The notes: generated from the letters alone by a model not told the origin. A DNA stretch of 64,000 nucleotides from Algoriphagus sp. (GCF_013373065.1 NZ_JABXIN010000013.1:303962-367961); one strand, 5' to 3'. Counted from the first letter of the stretch, positions 1-8,426 are shown. A program made the numbers and translations.

Positions 1-77
1 GTAATTTTCAACATCACAAATATTAAAATCAAGGTTATACCTATTCCTGTCGCTAGAGGCTTCAAATATGTTTTCAT
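1..77 (-). CDS. N-terminal fragment of an unidentified membrane-anchored or exported protein (cut by window start)
   Basis: A reading frame opens with ATG at 77-75 on the minus strand and stays open to the window edge, giving 25 residues. It begins with a short basic head (M-K-T-Y-L-K-P) followed by a hydrophobic run rich in Ile, Leu, Val and Gly, which looks like a signal anchor or signal peptide. Nothing more can be said about family. It lies 65 bases downstream of the AraC-type regulator on the same strand, so it may be transcribed with it. The start is reasonable because a hydrophobic leader follows at once, but a frame this short could be chance. Confidence 0.45.
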   Translation of the reverse strand, partial: MKTYLKPLATGIGITLILIFVMLKI

Positions 78-142
78 AATAAAATTTTATTAATACTTCA
101 AAAATACGGCAGCAAAAGTAAGGGAAGGTATGTGTACAGGTA

Positions 143-1195
143 TTAGGATTTACTTTTTTTCATTTTTCTAAATTCGGAAGGTGTTGAACCTGTATTTTTT
201 TTGAAAACAGAATAAAATGTCGCTTTATTGGAAAAACCGGAATCATACATTATTTCTTTAATTGACTTTTCCGATTCGTTTAAACTTTGTTTTGCCAGCT
301 CCAACCGATAATGATTAATGAAATTATAATAGTTCATTTTGAACTTTTTATTAATTATATGCGACAAGTTACGTGGCGAGATGGAAAGCTTGTCGGAAAT
401 ATCCTGAAGTGTGATATCAAATTCGAGGTAAGGTTTTTCAGTGTTAAAATAAATTGTAAGCTTATCGACATAATCGTTAAAAACATCCTCTGGAATTGAA
501 TATTCAGTTGAAACACCGGATTCTGTATCTGTCTCTTTAAATCCTTTGAAAAGCCTGATTTGTTTTAATCCCAAAAAGTAAAAGCAATGAATAAGAATCA
601 GTGTAAAAATATAGATGAGGAGTATAAATAAATCAGTGTTAATGATGGCTTGAAAATAACTTTCGAGAAGCGACACAAAAATGATAACTAATTGCAAATA
701 AATAATGAGTACAAGCCAGAACAAACTAATTTTATGAAAAGACGAGGTGGCATTATACAACTGTCTTCGGTACGAGGAAATTAGCTTTAATGCCATCAAC
801 AGGTAAACAACAAAATGAACAGTTGCCAGCAGTCCGATTATATTAATTGCATTTTGGAATTTACTGGAGAATAGAAGTGGTAATATTAAAAAGGCAGGAA
901 TGAAATGAAAAGCAAGTTTTTTGAGATTAGTTGTTTCTATTGTTAAGCTCTTTGTATAGGTGTAATATAGTGGTCCGTATATAAATCCAAAGAAAGGCCC
1001 TAACATTATCTGAGCTATTTTTCCCTGATTCTCCAGTAGCATATAACTAAAATGCGTAATTATAGTTATACAAATCCCTAGGAGTATTTTGGTGAAAAAT
1101 GGTTTAACATTTCTATTAAATAGGGTTGAAAATAGAAATACCAAAGATTGGTAGATTATCAAAACACCCGCTATATCAATTAGAGTGAATGACAT
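143..1195 (-). CDS. Membrane-bound AraC-family transcriptional regulator
   Basis: The 350-residue protein has two parts. Residues about 5-215 form some six to seven hydrophobic segments, a membrane sensor region. Residues about 262-345 form an AraC/XylS double helix-turn-helix, with the typical second-helix pattern around I-K-E-I-M-Y-D-S-G-F-S-N-K-A-T-F and the closing G-S-T-P-S-E-F-R. Such proteins are common in Bacteroidota and are thought to sense a membrane or envelope signal and bind DNA while anchored; the signal here is unknown. The gene is visibly more AT-rich than the housekeeping genes further right, which suits an accessory or transferred region. Its target may be the truncated gene at the window start. 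Confidence 0.85.
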   Translation of the reverse strand: MSFTLIDIAGVLIIYQSLVFLFSTLFNRNVKPFFTKILLGICITIITHFSYMLLENQGKIAQIMLGPFFGFIYGPLYYTYTKSLTIETTNLKKLAFHFIPAFLILPLLFSSKFQNAINIIGLLATVHFVVYLLMALKLISSYRRQLYNATSSFHKISLFWLVLIIYLQLVIIFVSLLESYFQAIINTDLFILLIYIFTLILIHCFYFLGLKQIRLFKGFKETDTESGVSTEYSIPEDVFNDYVDKLTIYFNTEKPYLEFDITLQDISDKLSISPRNLSHIINKKFKMNYYNFINHYRLELAKQSLNESEKSIKEIMYDSGFSNKATFYSVFKKNTGSTPSEFRKMKKSKS

Positions 1196-1270
1196 TCGAT
1201 ATATGAATTATTATTCTTTTTATACATACAATTGCAATCCTCTGCTATCATTTAAATCGAAATTTCATAA

Positions 1271-1936
1271 TTAACCCCTCTCTAGGTGTAGATTTTCATC
1301 AACACCTTTGAGGTTTAGATAAGCGCTGGGTGAAGTTTGTAACTTCACCCTAATATTCCTGCCAATTTGTAATTGGCTATCACACCCTAACCACCAATAA
1401 TCTACCTCAATCAATCCTTTCATCCCTGAAAAATTACTCGCACTGGAATATAAATAATCTTCCACCTTTTCAACCAAGCCCGCTCTTACAGGATTCTCAT
1501 GAATGTACTTCATCTTAATCTCAATCATTTCAGACCGAAACAATTCTATCGTATGATTTTCATGGGTCCAAAACTGCAAATCGCCTGATCGCTTATGAAA
1601 CTCTGCATGATACTTAAAAATCACTTTCAACCATTCTTTTCTGCTCTCCTGAGGATTTTCTAAGATCAATTTCAGCAACTTTTTACTCGTAAACTTTTTA
1701 TAATCCCGCACCCAATCCGAAAGCTTTCCGTCCTTTTGCTGGGCAACCAAATGAAGATGATTACTCATGATCACAAAACCATATAGGTAAAGACCTTTTT
1801 CCATTCGACAGAAGCTTAGATTTTCCAAGATAAAGTCCCTGTAAACTTTTCTGGTAAAAACATCTGCCCAACCCACTACTTGAAAAGTCAAAAAGTATGG
1901 CAATTCCTGATCTCGTATTTGATAAGCTTCACCCAT
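1271..1936 (-). CDS. REP-associated tyrosine transposase (RAYT, Y1/HUH family)
   Basis: The protein has 221 residues. It carries the HUH metal-binding motif in M-S-N-H-L-H-L-V (His60 and His62), a candidate nucleophile Tyr79 in D-Y-K-K-F-T, and the family signature Y-I-H-E-N-P-V-R-A-G-L-V. RAYTs are single-copy relatives of IS200/IS605 transposases that nick and join single-stranded DNA at REP hairpins rather than moving as ordinary insertion sequences. Small hairpins with AGTT-n3-AACT cores lie both inside the 3' end of this gene (1328-1350) and just upstream of it (1990-2004). The C-terminal tail after about residue 190 is therefore partly a translated palindrome. The gene stands alone, next to a broken recombinase. 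It appears intact. Confidence 0.85.
   Translation of the reverse strand: MGEAYQIRDQELPYFLTFQVVGWADVFTRKVYRDFILENLSFCRMEKGLYLYGFVIMSNHLHLVAQQKDGKLSDWVRDYKKFTSKKLLKLILENPQESRKEWLKVIFKYHAEFHKRSGDLQFWTHENHTIELFRSEMIEIKMKYIHENPVRAGLVEKVEDYLYSSASNFSGMKGLIEVDYWWLGCDSQLQIGRNIRVKLQTSPSAYLNLKGVDENLHLERG
1328..1350. repeat. Perfect hairpin inside the 3' end of the RAYT gene
   Basis: A 10-bp perfect inverted repeat with a 3-nt loop (GGGTGAAGTT tgt AACTTCACCC) lies within the coding sequence of the transposase tail. Its core AGTT-n3-AACT matches that of the hairpin at 1990-2004 on the other side of the gene. It could be a REP-like recognition element for the RAYT, or simply an mRNA hairpin. Confidence 0.6.
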
Positions 1937-1989
1937 AGGTCTACTAATTCATAGAAAAGCAAATTACAAATTTGAATTTATAGAAAGGG

Positions 1990-2004
1990 GTAGTTGCAAA
2001 CTAC
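1990..2004. repeat. REP-like hairpin with 5' GTAG
   Basis: The inverted repeat GTAGTT gca AACTAC is preceded by GGG. It sits 54 bases upstream of the RAYT start and 20 bases downstream of the recombinase stub. REP elements handled by RAYTs are usually hairpins associated with a GTAG or similar tetranucleotide, and this one begins with GTAG. Whether other copies exist in the genome cannot be seen from here. Confidence 0.5.
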
Positions 2005-2024
2005 GCCTAGCCTTATTCTGAACC

Positions 2025-2282
2025 TCAAAGTTTCTTAGTAGGGACTACCCCCAAGGGGGTGTATATTTCTGTCTTTCTACTACTGCTGTGATCCAGTAGC
2101 TCCTGAATAAATCTCAGGTCTGTGCCTCCCTCTAAAAGATGAGTGGCATAGCTATGCCTGAGCCAGTGAAGTGTCACAGGTTTTCTTATTCTTTCCTTTT
2201 TTATCGCTGACTTTAATACTTCCTGAAGACTGCCCTTATAGTATGCTTTCCGTAGCGGATTTTTAATAAAAATGGTCTTCAT
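2025..2282 (-). pseudogene. C-terminal remnant of a tyrosine recombinase (phage-type integrase)
   Basis: The 85 residues align only with the end of the catalytic domain of tyrosine recombinases. The box [16 protein letters not shown] gives the H-x-x-R pair (His39, Arg42), His65 follows in L-L-D-H-S-S, and the nucleophile Tyr74 in T-E-I-Y-T. The DNA-binding N-terminal domain and the first catalytic arginine, about 200 residues in intact relatives, are missing. After Tyr74 the expected T-H-V-S-type ending is replaced by unrelated residues encoded by a GC-rich palindrome, followed by T-K-K-L and a stop. It cannot be an active recombinase. It marks this edge as a former mobile-element site. Confidence 0.8.
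2038..2060. repeat. Paired small palindromes at the damaged recombinase end
   Basis: Two abutting inverted repeats, GTAG gga CTAC (2038-2048) and ACCCCC aa GGGGGT (2047-2060), lie where the recombinase reading frame loses its normal ending just after the catalytic tyrosine. They share GTAG and G-run features with the hairpin at 1990-2004 and may be another REP-type insertion or excision scar. Confidence 0.4.
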
Positions 2283-2363
2283 GGATCTAAAAATTAACGA
2301 TACTTCAAGTTAAAAGAATTTTTTAAAATGAGCGCAAACACGGAATAGCACTGCTAGGGGTAC

Positions 2364-2394
2364 AAAAAAATCCTGCCTCTTGAGAAGCAGGATT
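2364..2394 (-). terminator. Rho-independent terminator after the LytTR regulator
   Basis: An 8-bp stem (AATCCTGC at 2369-2376, GCAGGATT at 2387-2394) is followed, reading on the minus strand, by a run of T. It lies 25 bases beyond the stop of the response regulator at 2419-3174 and should end the transcript of the two-component genes. Confidence 0.8.
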
Positions 2395-2418
2395 CATTGT
2401 GATTAGTGGGGTGATTAA

Positions 2419-3174
2419 TCAACTTTCAGTAATCGTATTCAATTTTGCTAGGAAACTGTTGTAATACTGTCTGCCGACTTGGACCACCGCTCCGGATCGG
2501 AGGTTGATGTCCTTGGTATTGAAGCTTTCGATCTGTCCCAGATGTACGATAAAGGATTTTTGTACCCGAAGGAACAAATGGGATGGAAGGATTTCTTCAA
2601 TTTCCTTCATGGATTTGCGGATGCTGAAGTTTCTGTTTTTGGTGAAAATGGTCACCATGTTTCCATTGGCTTCCACATAGTAAATCTCATCATAAGGAAC
2701 CCGCTCAAATGCATTATCAGCTTTGATAAATACCGCATCCGTTACCAAGAAGGGGCTTTCATTTCCATTTTTCACCACTGCGGTTTCCACAGCCGGCTTC
2801 GTCCTTTTGTTGTAGAGGACGATTTCCACGATGGCGTGAATATCATTGGTATTGAACGGCTTGACAATAAAGCCTGCGGGAGCGATTCGCTTCGCACGCT
2901 CGATGATGGTCGGGTCACTATAGGATGTCACAAAGACCAAGGGGGCATCCACCATTTGCTTGACAATCTCGCCGAGCTCGATACCGTCCTTGTCTCCCTT
3001 CAATTTGATATCCATGAATATCAGGTCGGGGCGATACTTTTTGATGACCTTGATACACTGGTTGGCCGAATTGGCGATATCTATGTTTACATATCCGAGA
3101 AGTTCTAAGATCTCCTGGATATTTTCTGCGATACTGGGATCGTCCTCAACAATAAGAATCCGCTCGTCTTTCAT
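2419..3174 (-). CDS. LytTR-type response regulator
   Basis: The 251-residue protein has an N-terminal receiver domain (about 4-120). The acidic pair D11/D12 and the phosphoacceptor Asp55 in L-I-F-M-D-I-K are present, with the conserved Thr/Ser in F-V-T-S and Lys in V-K-P-F. Residues about 150-248 form a LytTR DNA-binding domain, recognisable by the F-L-R-V-Q-K-S-F-I-V pattern. It is separated by 122 bases from the kinase/regulator pair upstream, with a large imperfect hairpin in that gap, so it may be co-transcribed or have its own promoter. It differs from its neighbour in having a longer linker between domains. The signal and target genes are unknown. Confidence 0.88.
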   Translation of the reverse strand: MKDERILIVEDDPSIAENIQEILELLGYVNIDIANSANQCIKVIKKYRPDLIFMDIKLKGDKDGIELGEIVKQMVDAPLVFVTSYSDPTIIERAKRIAPAGFIVKPFNTNDIHAIVEIVLYNKRTKPAVETAVVKNGNESPFLVTDAVFIKADNAFERVPYDEIYYVEANGNMVTIFTKNRNFSIRKSMKEIEEILPSHLFLRVQKSFIVHLGQIESFNTKDINLRSGAVVQVGRQYYNSFLAKLNTITES

Positions 3175-3190
3175 AGCTTGATTGGCATAG

Positions 3191-3244
3191 ATTAGTGAAT
3201 AAAAGGGGAGGTTTTACCCATTGCAAAACCAATTTTTCACTAAT
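3191..3244. repeat. Large imperfect hairpin between the two response regulator genes
   Basis: An outer 9-bp inverted repeat (ATTAGTGAA at 3191-3199, TTCACTAAT at 3236-3244) encloses an inner one (GGTTTT at 3210-3215, AAAACC at 3225-3230). It has no T-run after it in either direction, so it is not a standard terminator. It could be a leader structure for the gene at 3174 or an operator. Confidence 0.5.
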
Positions 3245-3296
3245 TACAGCATTTAATTTTGGAAATCAAATGCTTTTTTTTGTCTATGAAATATTT

Positions 3297-4031
3297 TTAG
3301 AGGCTCATCATTTCTTTAAATCGGGCCGCTTGGCGTCGGCTCACTTCGATTCGATCTCCTCCTCTGAGGGTTACAACCAAGCCACCATTAAACCAAGGTT
3401 CGATGCCTTCTACCCAACCCAAGTTGATGATATGTTTTCGGCTGGCTCGGAAAAATGATTTTTCATCCAATCGTTCATCCAGGGCATTGAGGGACTTGTG
3501 GATCATCGGTTTCACATTGTCAAAGTACACTTTGATGTAGTTTCCGTCTGATTCGAATAGTCGAACATTGGCCAGGCGCACAAACCAGCAGCGATCACCG
3601 TCTTTAACAAATACCTGATCGTCCAGAGTGAGTTTTTTAGTGTTGTTGCTTTGAGCTTCTGCTTCGGCCTTTTGCTGCTTTTCGATTTTCCCGGTCAATT
3701 TTGTAATGGCTTCCTCCAAACGCTTCGGTTCGATAGGCTTCAATAGGTAGTCCAGGGCATTTACCTGAAAGGCCTTTAGGGCATATTCATCGTAGGCGGT
3801 GGTAAAGATGACATGAGGAACCGAATCGAGCTCTTCCAATAAATCAAAGCCTGTTTTTTCGGGCATTTGAATATCGAGAAAGATGACATCTGGCTGGAGT
3901 TGCTCGATTTTTTCTTTCGCATCTTCCACGTTTACTGCTTCTCCCACCACTTCTACTGTTTCCAGTTGGTTGAGAAGGTTGATCAGCTCTTTTCTTGCCA
4001 ATCTTTCATCATCGATTACAATGGCTCGCAT
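3297..4031 (-). CDS. LytTR response regulator (partner of the adjacent LytS-type kinase)
   Basis: The 244-residue protein has a receiver domain (about 1-120) with D7/D8, phosphoacceptor Asp53 in V-I-F-L-D-I-Q-M-P, Thr in F-T-T-A and Lys in L-L-K-P. A LytTR DNA-binding domain covers about 145-242, with F-F-R-A-S-R-K-H-I-I-N. A short charged and Gln/Ala-rich linker joins the two. The start lies 10 bases after the stop of the histidine kinase at 4042-5100, so the two form one operon and very probably one two-component system. This is the LytS/LytR or YpdA/YpdB arrangement. Its regulon is not evident from the window. Confidence 0.9.
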   Translation of the reverse strand: MRAIVIDDERLARKELINLLNQLETVEVVGEAVNVEDAKEKIEQLQPDVIFLDIQMPEKTGFDLLEELDSVPHVIFTTAYDEYALKAFQVNALDYLLKPIEPKRLEEAITKLTGKIEKQQKAEAEAQSNNTKKLTLDDQVFVKDGDRCWFVRLANVRLFESDGNYIKVYFDNVKPMIHKSLNALDERLDEKSFFRASRKHIINLGWVEGIEPWFNGGLVVTLRGGDRIEVSRRQAARFKEMMSL

Positions 4032-4041
4032 AATTATCTGT

Positions 4042-5100
4042 TTATGTTTCTAAGGTAACCCTTTGTTTGGGGATTTTTATTTCAGTGATTACAAATTCGT
4101 TTTCGGAATTGAATATCCGGAAGGTTGCTCGATCTCCGTAGATCAATTTGAGTCGCTGTACGGTATTGCTAAGTCCGTGACCACCATCCGCCTTAGGCTT
4201 CAGACTCGGAGGAACGGAAAGGTGGCCGCTGTTTTTCACCTGAATATACAAATCATCTTCCAGACCTTCCCTGCATTTGATCTCGATGATTCCTCCCTTC
4301 ACCAAATTGGAGATCCCATGTTTAATGGCATTTTCCACAATAGTCTGAAGCATCATCGGGGGGATTTTGTAGGAATAAGCCTCGTCCTCGATCCGGTAAA
4401 TGACCTTCAGCCGTTCCTCAAATCGGATGGATTCCAACATGAGGTAATCCTTGACGGTATTGAGTTCGTCTTCAAAATCGATGGTTTGTTTTTTGTCCAT
4501 CATCAAGGAAAACCGGAGAATATTCGAAATCCGGGTAATGGCATTTTTGGCTTTATTCGGGTCTTCATCCACCAAGGCTCGGACGGAATTCAAGGCATTA
4601 AAAATGAAATGGGGGTTCAGTTGGCTTTTGAGATGAGCCAGCCGGATCTGGTTGATTTTTGCCTCATACTTCAAGGAAGTGTTGTAGTTGTCCAAGAAGT
4701 GGAAAAGGAAATAGAGCAAAAACCACATCACATAGAAAAGGAATGCGATGAAAAGGTTAGCCAGAATCACCAGGATTTGAAAGTCTTCTTCTGGGTTTAA
4801 GGTTCCAAAAGCAATGTTGATAAGAATCTGGGCGACAATGTTGACAAAACTCAAAGCCAACATGGCCATAATGGATTGAAAAAGTAATTGGGTGATTTTG
4901 AGCTTAAACCAATTGTATTGCTTGACGATGAAGCGTAGAAAGTGGGTGGCTAGCAAATTGAATACAGCCAATACGATCAAAGCCCAAATCTGAACTTTGG
5001 CAATACCTGTATCAGAAAGGGAGCCCAATACGATCTGTACCAGAGCGATGCTTCCCCAACCGAGGATTTGTAAGAGCCAGTATAAAAGATTTCGGTTCAT
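4042..5100 (-). CDS. LytS/YpdA-type sensor histidine kinase
   Basis: The 352-residue protein starts with four hydrophobic segments (about residues 8-28, 36-58, 72-98 and 108-136). A His_kinase domain of the LytS type follows, with the phosphoacceptor His164 in S-Q-L-N-P-H-F-I-F-N-A-L. The C-terminal ATPase domain shows the N-box around I-V-E-N-A-I-K-H-G and a glycine box G-G-H-G-L-S-N-T. There is no extracytoplasmic sensory domain of any size, so the signal is probably sensed in or near the membrane. It is followed at 10 bases by its regulator. It lies 82 bases downstream of uvrA on the same strand, and I see no terminator between them. Confidence 0.9.
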   Translation of the reverse strand: MNRNLLYWLLQILGWGSIALVQIVLGSLSDTGIAKVQIWALIVLAVFNLLATHFLRFIVKQYNWFKLKITQLLFQSIMAMLALSFVNIVAQILINIAFGTLNPEEDFQILVILANLFIAFLFYVMWFLLYFLFHFLDNYNTSLKYEAKINQIRLAHLKSQLNPHFIFNALNSVRALVDEDPNKAKNAITRISNILRFSLMMDKKQTIDFEDELNTVKDYLMLESIRFEERLKVIYRIEDEAYSYKIPPMMLQTIVENAIKHGISNLVKGGIIEIKCREGLEDDLYIQVKNSGHLSVPPSLKPKADGGHGLSNTVQRLKLIYGDRATFRIFNSENEFVITEIKIPKQRVTLET

Positions 5101-5182
5101 CGAACCTTAAATATAAAGCAAGTGTGCCTTGCTGTTTTTCAGAATTTGATAAAAGGACGTATCGACTGATTGCTCCCTATTT

Positions 5183-8014
5183 TCAGGGATTTAACTCGAG
5201 CTTGAGAAATTTACCGGTATGGCTTTTTGGATGAGTAGCTACCTGTTCGGGAGTTCCTTCTACCACAATCTGTCCCCCTTGATCGCCCCCTTCCGGTCCC
5301 AAGTCCACGATGTAATCGGCTACTTTGATGACGTCTAGGTTATGTTCAATAATGAGGACGGTATTTCCTTTGTCAACCAATTTTTGCAAGACGTTCATCA
5401 ACAACTCAATATCTTGGAAATGCAGTCCAGTAGTAGGTTCATCCAAGATATAGAAGGTTTTTCCGGTGTCTTTTTTAGAAAGTTCCGTCGCCAATTTCAC
5501 ACGTTGGGCTTCCCCTCCGGAGAGAGTGGTCGCATGCTGTCCTAAGGTGATGTAGCCCAAGCCCACATCATGTAAAGTTTTAATTTTTCGAAGGATTTTG
5601 GGTTGGTTTTCAAAAAACTCAACGGCCTGCTCCACGGTCATGTCCAAGACATCAGCGATGGATTTTCCTTTGAATCGCACTTCCAATGTTTCCCGGTTAT
5701 AGCGCTTGCCTTTGCAGGTTTCGCAGGGAATATGCACATCCGGAAGGAAATCCATTTCGATTAATTTCATTCCTGCACCTTCACAGTCCTCACAGCGTCC
5801 TCCCTTTACATTGAAGGAGAAACGTCCCGGCTTGTAGCCCCTGATTTTGGCTTCTGGTAATTCGGTAAAGAGAGCTCGGATGTCAGAGAATACGCCGGTG
5901 TAGGTAGCGGGATTCGAGCGGGGAGTTCGTCCAATCGGGGATTGATCCACTTCAATCACTTTGTCCAAGTGCTCCAGACCAGAAATCTTAGCGTAAGGCA
6001 TAGGTTCCTTTTTGGAACTGTAAAAGTGCTGCCTCAAAATCGGATAAAGGGTTTCATGGATGAGGGTACTTTTTCCGCTTCCCGATACGCCGGTAATGAG
6101 GGTCAATGTTCCTAAAAATATTTTTAAATCGACATTTTTTAGGTTATTCCCTGTCGCTCCCTCAAGCTCCAAAGAGACCCCTTTTCCTTTCCGTCTTTCT
6201 TCAGGAATAGGAAGCCCTAATTTTCCTTTTAAATAATCAGCGGTTACGCCTCCTTGTTTGAGGATTTCCTTGGGATGGCCTTGTGCCACGACATGCCCTC
6301 CATGACGTCCCGCTCCGGGTCCCATGTCCAAGACAAAGTCGGACTCGAGCATCATGTCCTTGTCATGTTCCACGACCAGCACCGAATTACCCAAATCCCG
6401 AAGACTCTGAAGTGCCTTGATCAATTTAACATTGTCTCGCTGATGCAGACCGATGCTAGGTTCGTCCAAAATGTACAAAACCCCGACTAACTGCGTTCCG
6501 ATTTGGGTAGCCAAACGAATCCGCTGCGCTTCTCCTCCGGAAAGTGTCCTCAAAGGTCTATTGAGTGTCAAATAATCTAGTCCGATATCGAGTAAAAATC
6601 CGATTCGCTTTCGAATTTCCTTTAGTACTTCTGTTGCGATCAGCTGCTGTTTTTCACTCATTCGGCTTTCGATGTCCTCAAACCACAGCCCCAGATCACG
6701 GATATTCTTCATGGCCAATTCCCCGATATGGGTTTGGTCAATCTTAAAATGTAGTGCTTCTTTTTTTAGTCGGTAGCCTTGGCAATCCGGACAGGTTTTG
6801 GTTACTGTGAATTCAGATACCCATTCCTGTACTTTTTCGGAGCTTCCTTCTTGATGTTTTTGGAGGAAATTGATGATTCCTTCAAAAGTCGTATGCCATT
6901 TGGTACCCGGGTACTTTACGGAGTCTACCGCAACTTCCACCTGTGATCCGTACAAAAGGATATCGACGACTTTTTCAGGAAGTTTTTCGATTGGAGTACT
7001 CATGCTGCACTTGTAATGCTTCAGAATCGCATCGATTTTTTTGAAGATCCAAATGTCCCGGTACTCTCCAAGCGGAGCAATGCCTCCGCGGGTAATACTC
7101 AAACTAGGGTCTGGAATAATGCTTTCCTTGGTGATTTCTTCGGTAATCCCAAGGCCGTTACAGGTTGGGCAAGCTCCATAGGGACTGTTGAAAGAAAATA
7201 GATTGGGAGCAGGTTCATCGTAGGAAAGCCCAGTTTCCGGGTCCATGAGGTATTTAGAAAAATGGTGAATTGCACCTTCTTCGTCACGAAGCATCATGAC
7301 ACCTTTACCATGCTGGAGGGCGGACTTTATCGACTGTGTAATACGGTATCGATCGGATTCTTCTGCGACAATTCGATCAATGACGATTTCGATGTCGTGA
7401 ATTTTATAGCGATCCACTTGCATTTTGGGGACCATTTCCATCACCACTCCGTCTACCCGGACCTTCGAAAATCCCATTTTTCGAATTTGCTCAAATAGTT
7501 CTCTGTAGTGACCTTTTCGGCCCTTCACGACAGGTGCTAGTAGGTAGATTTTCTTGCCGGAGAATTTTGAAAAAAGCTGCTCAATGATCTGATCTTCCGT
7601 TTGGCGGATCATTTTATTTCCCGTCAAGTAGGAATAAGCTTCCCCCGCCCGGGCAAAAAGCAAGCGCATAAAATCGTAGATTTCTGTGACAGTACCTACT
7701 GTAGAGCGTGGATTTTTTGAGGTGGTTTTTTGCTCAATGGCAATTACGGGCGAAAGTCCGTTGATTTTGTCAACATCCGGACGCTCCATTCCTCCCAAAA
7801 ATGAGCGAGCATAGGCAGAGAAACTTTCAAGATACCGGCGCTGTCCTTCGGCATAGATAGTATCAAATGCCAAAGAACTCTTCCCGCTACCACTTAATCC
7901 GGTAACTACTACCAGTTGGTTGCGGGGGATTTTAACATCCAGGTTTTTCAGATTGTGTTCCCGGGCTCCGAAAATTTCTATGAATTCTTCCTGCGAGGCA
8001 GTGACTTGGCTCAT
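5183..8014 (-). CDS. uvrA: UvrABC nucleotide excision repair subunit A
   Basis: The 943-residue protein is full length for UvrA, the damage-recognition ATPase of nucleotide excision repair. It has two ABC ATPase halves. The first Walker A is at residues 39-47 (G-L-S-G-S-G-K-S-S) and the second lies in G-V-S-G-S-G-K-S-T. Each half has a signature L-S-G-G-E-A-Q-R. The zinc modules are visible as C-P-T-C / C-P-D-C and C-E-D-C / C-E-T-C pairs. It dimerises and loads UvrB on DNA. Its partner uvrC is also in this window (52791-54599), far away and not in the same operon. It has a 412-base upstream region shared with the divergent YceI gene. Confidence 0.98.
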   Translation of the reverse strand: MSQVTASQEEFIEIFGAREHNLKNLDVKIPRNQLVVVTGLSGSGKSSLAFDTIYAEGQRRYLESFSAYARSFLGGMERPDVDKINGLSPVIAIEQKTTSKNPRSTVGTVTEIYDFMRLLFARAGEAYSYLTGNKMIRQTEDQIIEQLFSKFSGKKIYLLAPVVKGRKGHYRELFEQIRKMGFSKVRVDGVVMEMVPKMQVDRYKIHDIEIVIDRIVAEESDRYRITQSIKSALQHGKGVMMLRDEEGAIHHFSKYLMDPETGLSYDEPAPNLFSFNSPYGACPTCNGLGITEEITKESIIPDPSLSITRGGIAPLGEYRDIWIFKKIDAILKHYKCSMSTPIEKLPEKVVDILLYGSQVEVAVDSVKYPGTKWHTTFEGIINFLQKHQEGSSEKVQEWVSEFTVTKTCPDCQGYRLKKEALHFKIDQTHIGELAMKNIRDLGLWFEDIESRMSEKQQLIATEVLKEIRKRIGFLLDIGLDYLTLNRPLRTLSGGEAQRIRLATQIGTQLVGVLYILDEPSIGLHQRDNVKLIKALQSLRDLGNSVLVVEHDKDMMLESDFVLDMGPGAGRHGGHVVAQGHPKEILKQGGVTADYLKGKLGLPIPEERRKGKGVSLELEGATGNNLKNVDLKIFLGTLTLITGVSGSGKSTLIHETLYPILRQHFYSSKKEPMPYAKISGLEHLDKVIEVDQSPIGRTPRSNPATYTGVFSDIRALFTELPEAKIRGYKPGRFSFNVKGGRCEDCEGAGMKLIEMDFLPDVHIPCETCKGKRYNRETLEVRFKGKSIADVLDMTVEQAVEFFENQPKILRKIKTLHDVGLGYITLGQHATTLSGGEAQRVKLATELSKKDTGKTFYILDEPTTGLHFQDIELLMNVLQKLVDKGNTVLIIEHNLDVIKVADYIVDLGPEGGDQGGQIVVEGTPEQVATHPKSHTGKFLKLELNP

Positions 8015-8040
8015 AAACTTGAGAAGGAAATTTTAAATGG

Positions 8041-8048
8041 CGAAGGTA
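8041..8048 (-). promoter_or_regulatory. Possible uvrA -7 promoter element
   Basis: Read on the minus strand this is TACCTTCG, one base off the Bacteroidota -7 consensus TAnnTTTG, 26 bases before the uvrA start codon. No well-spaced TTTG -33 element was found, so the call is tentative. Confidence 0.35.
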
Positions 8049-8331
8049 AGAAATTATTAAACCAAAAGGGACTGAAGTGCCAATAGGAACAACACGGGAT
8101 TAGAGAATAGGTTTAGATTTTTTTACTGATGTTGATCAGCTCATTTATAGACAGAATCGAATAAAAGGATTTATAGAAAAATCAAAATGCAGTTTTATTA
8201 ATACTTCGATAAAAAAAATTATATACATAATAAATACTTATTATCAATATAAAATTCTAAAATGATTCAAGCTGAATTAGCTCTACAAAACATAATTATG
8301 AATTGGTTTATGACGGATCACCAGTTTAATA

Positions 8332-8347
8332 TGTGATAAAAGTCACT
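8332..8347 (+). promoter_or_regulatory. Crp/Fnr-type operator palindrome
   Basis: The sequence TGTGA-n6-TCACT matches the classical Crp/Fnr half-site arrangement (TGTGA-n6-TCACA) with a single deviation. It is centred about 52-58 bases before the putative -7 element at 8391 and so roughly 60-65 bases before the expected transcription start, a distance typical of class I activation. It stands in front of the YceI-porin-YceI genes. Confidence 0.5.
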
Positions 8348-8390
8348 TTTTGGGTTAACTCTTGTCACTACTCACTAAGCTTTTGTCCTC

Positions 8391-8398
8391 TACTTTTG
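8391..8398 (+). promoter_or_regulatory. Putative -7 element for the YceI-porin operon
   Basis: TACTTTTG fits the Bacteroidota consensus TAnnTTTG exactly, 29 bases before the first ATG of the YceI gene. The best upstream TTG (8362-8364) is 26 bases away, longer than the usual 18-21, which would suit an activator-dependent promoter. Confidence 0.5.
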
Positions 8399-8426
8399 AA
8401 CTATCCAATACGGATAAAACTCTTTA

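Larger units (their letters stand above)
8015..8426. other. Divergent intergenic region uvrA / YceI
   Basis: These 412 bases hold no convincing gene. The middle part (about 8150-8310) is very AT-rich. Near the uvrA side there is a possible -7 element on the minus strand (TACCTTCG read on that strand, 8041-8048), which would start transcription close to the uvrA ATG. Near the YceI side lie a Crp/Fnr-type palindrome and a TAnnTTTG element, listed separately. Confidence 0.6.

Noticed and set aside
1271..1936. An ordinary IS200/IS605 insertion sequence
   Set aside because: There is no tnpB or other accessory gene, and the length and Y-I-H-E-N-P-V signature fit the RAYT group.
2479..3108. A 209-codon open frame on the plus strand
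   Set aside because: It is antisense to the LytTR regulator at 2419-3174, which has clear receiver and DNA-binding domains.
4063..4800. A 245-codon open frame on the plus strand
   Set aside because: It lies fully opposite the histidine kinase gene, has no recognisable domain, and its residues follow from the codon pattern of the other strand.
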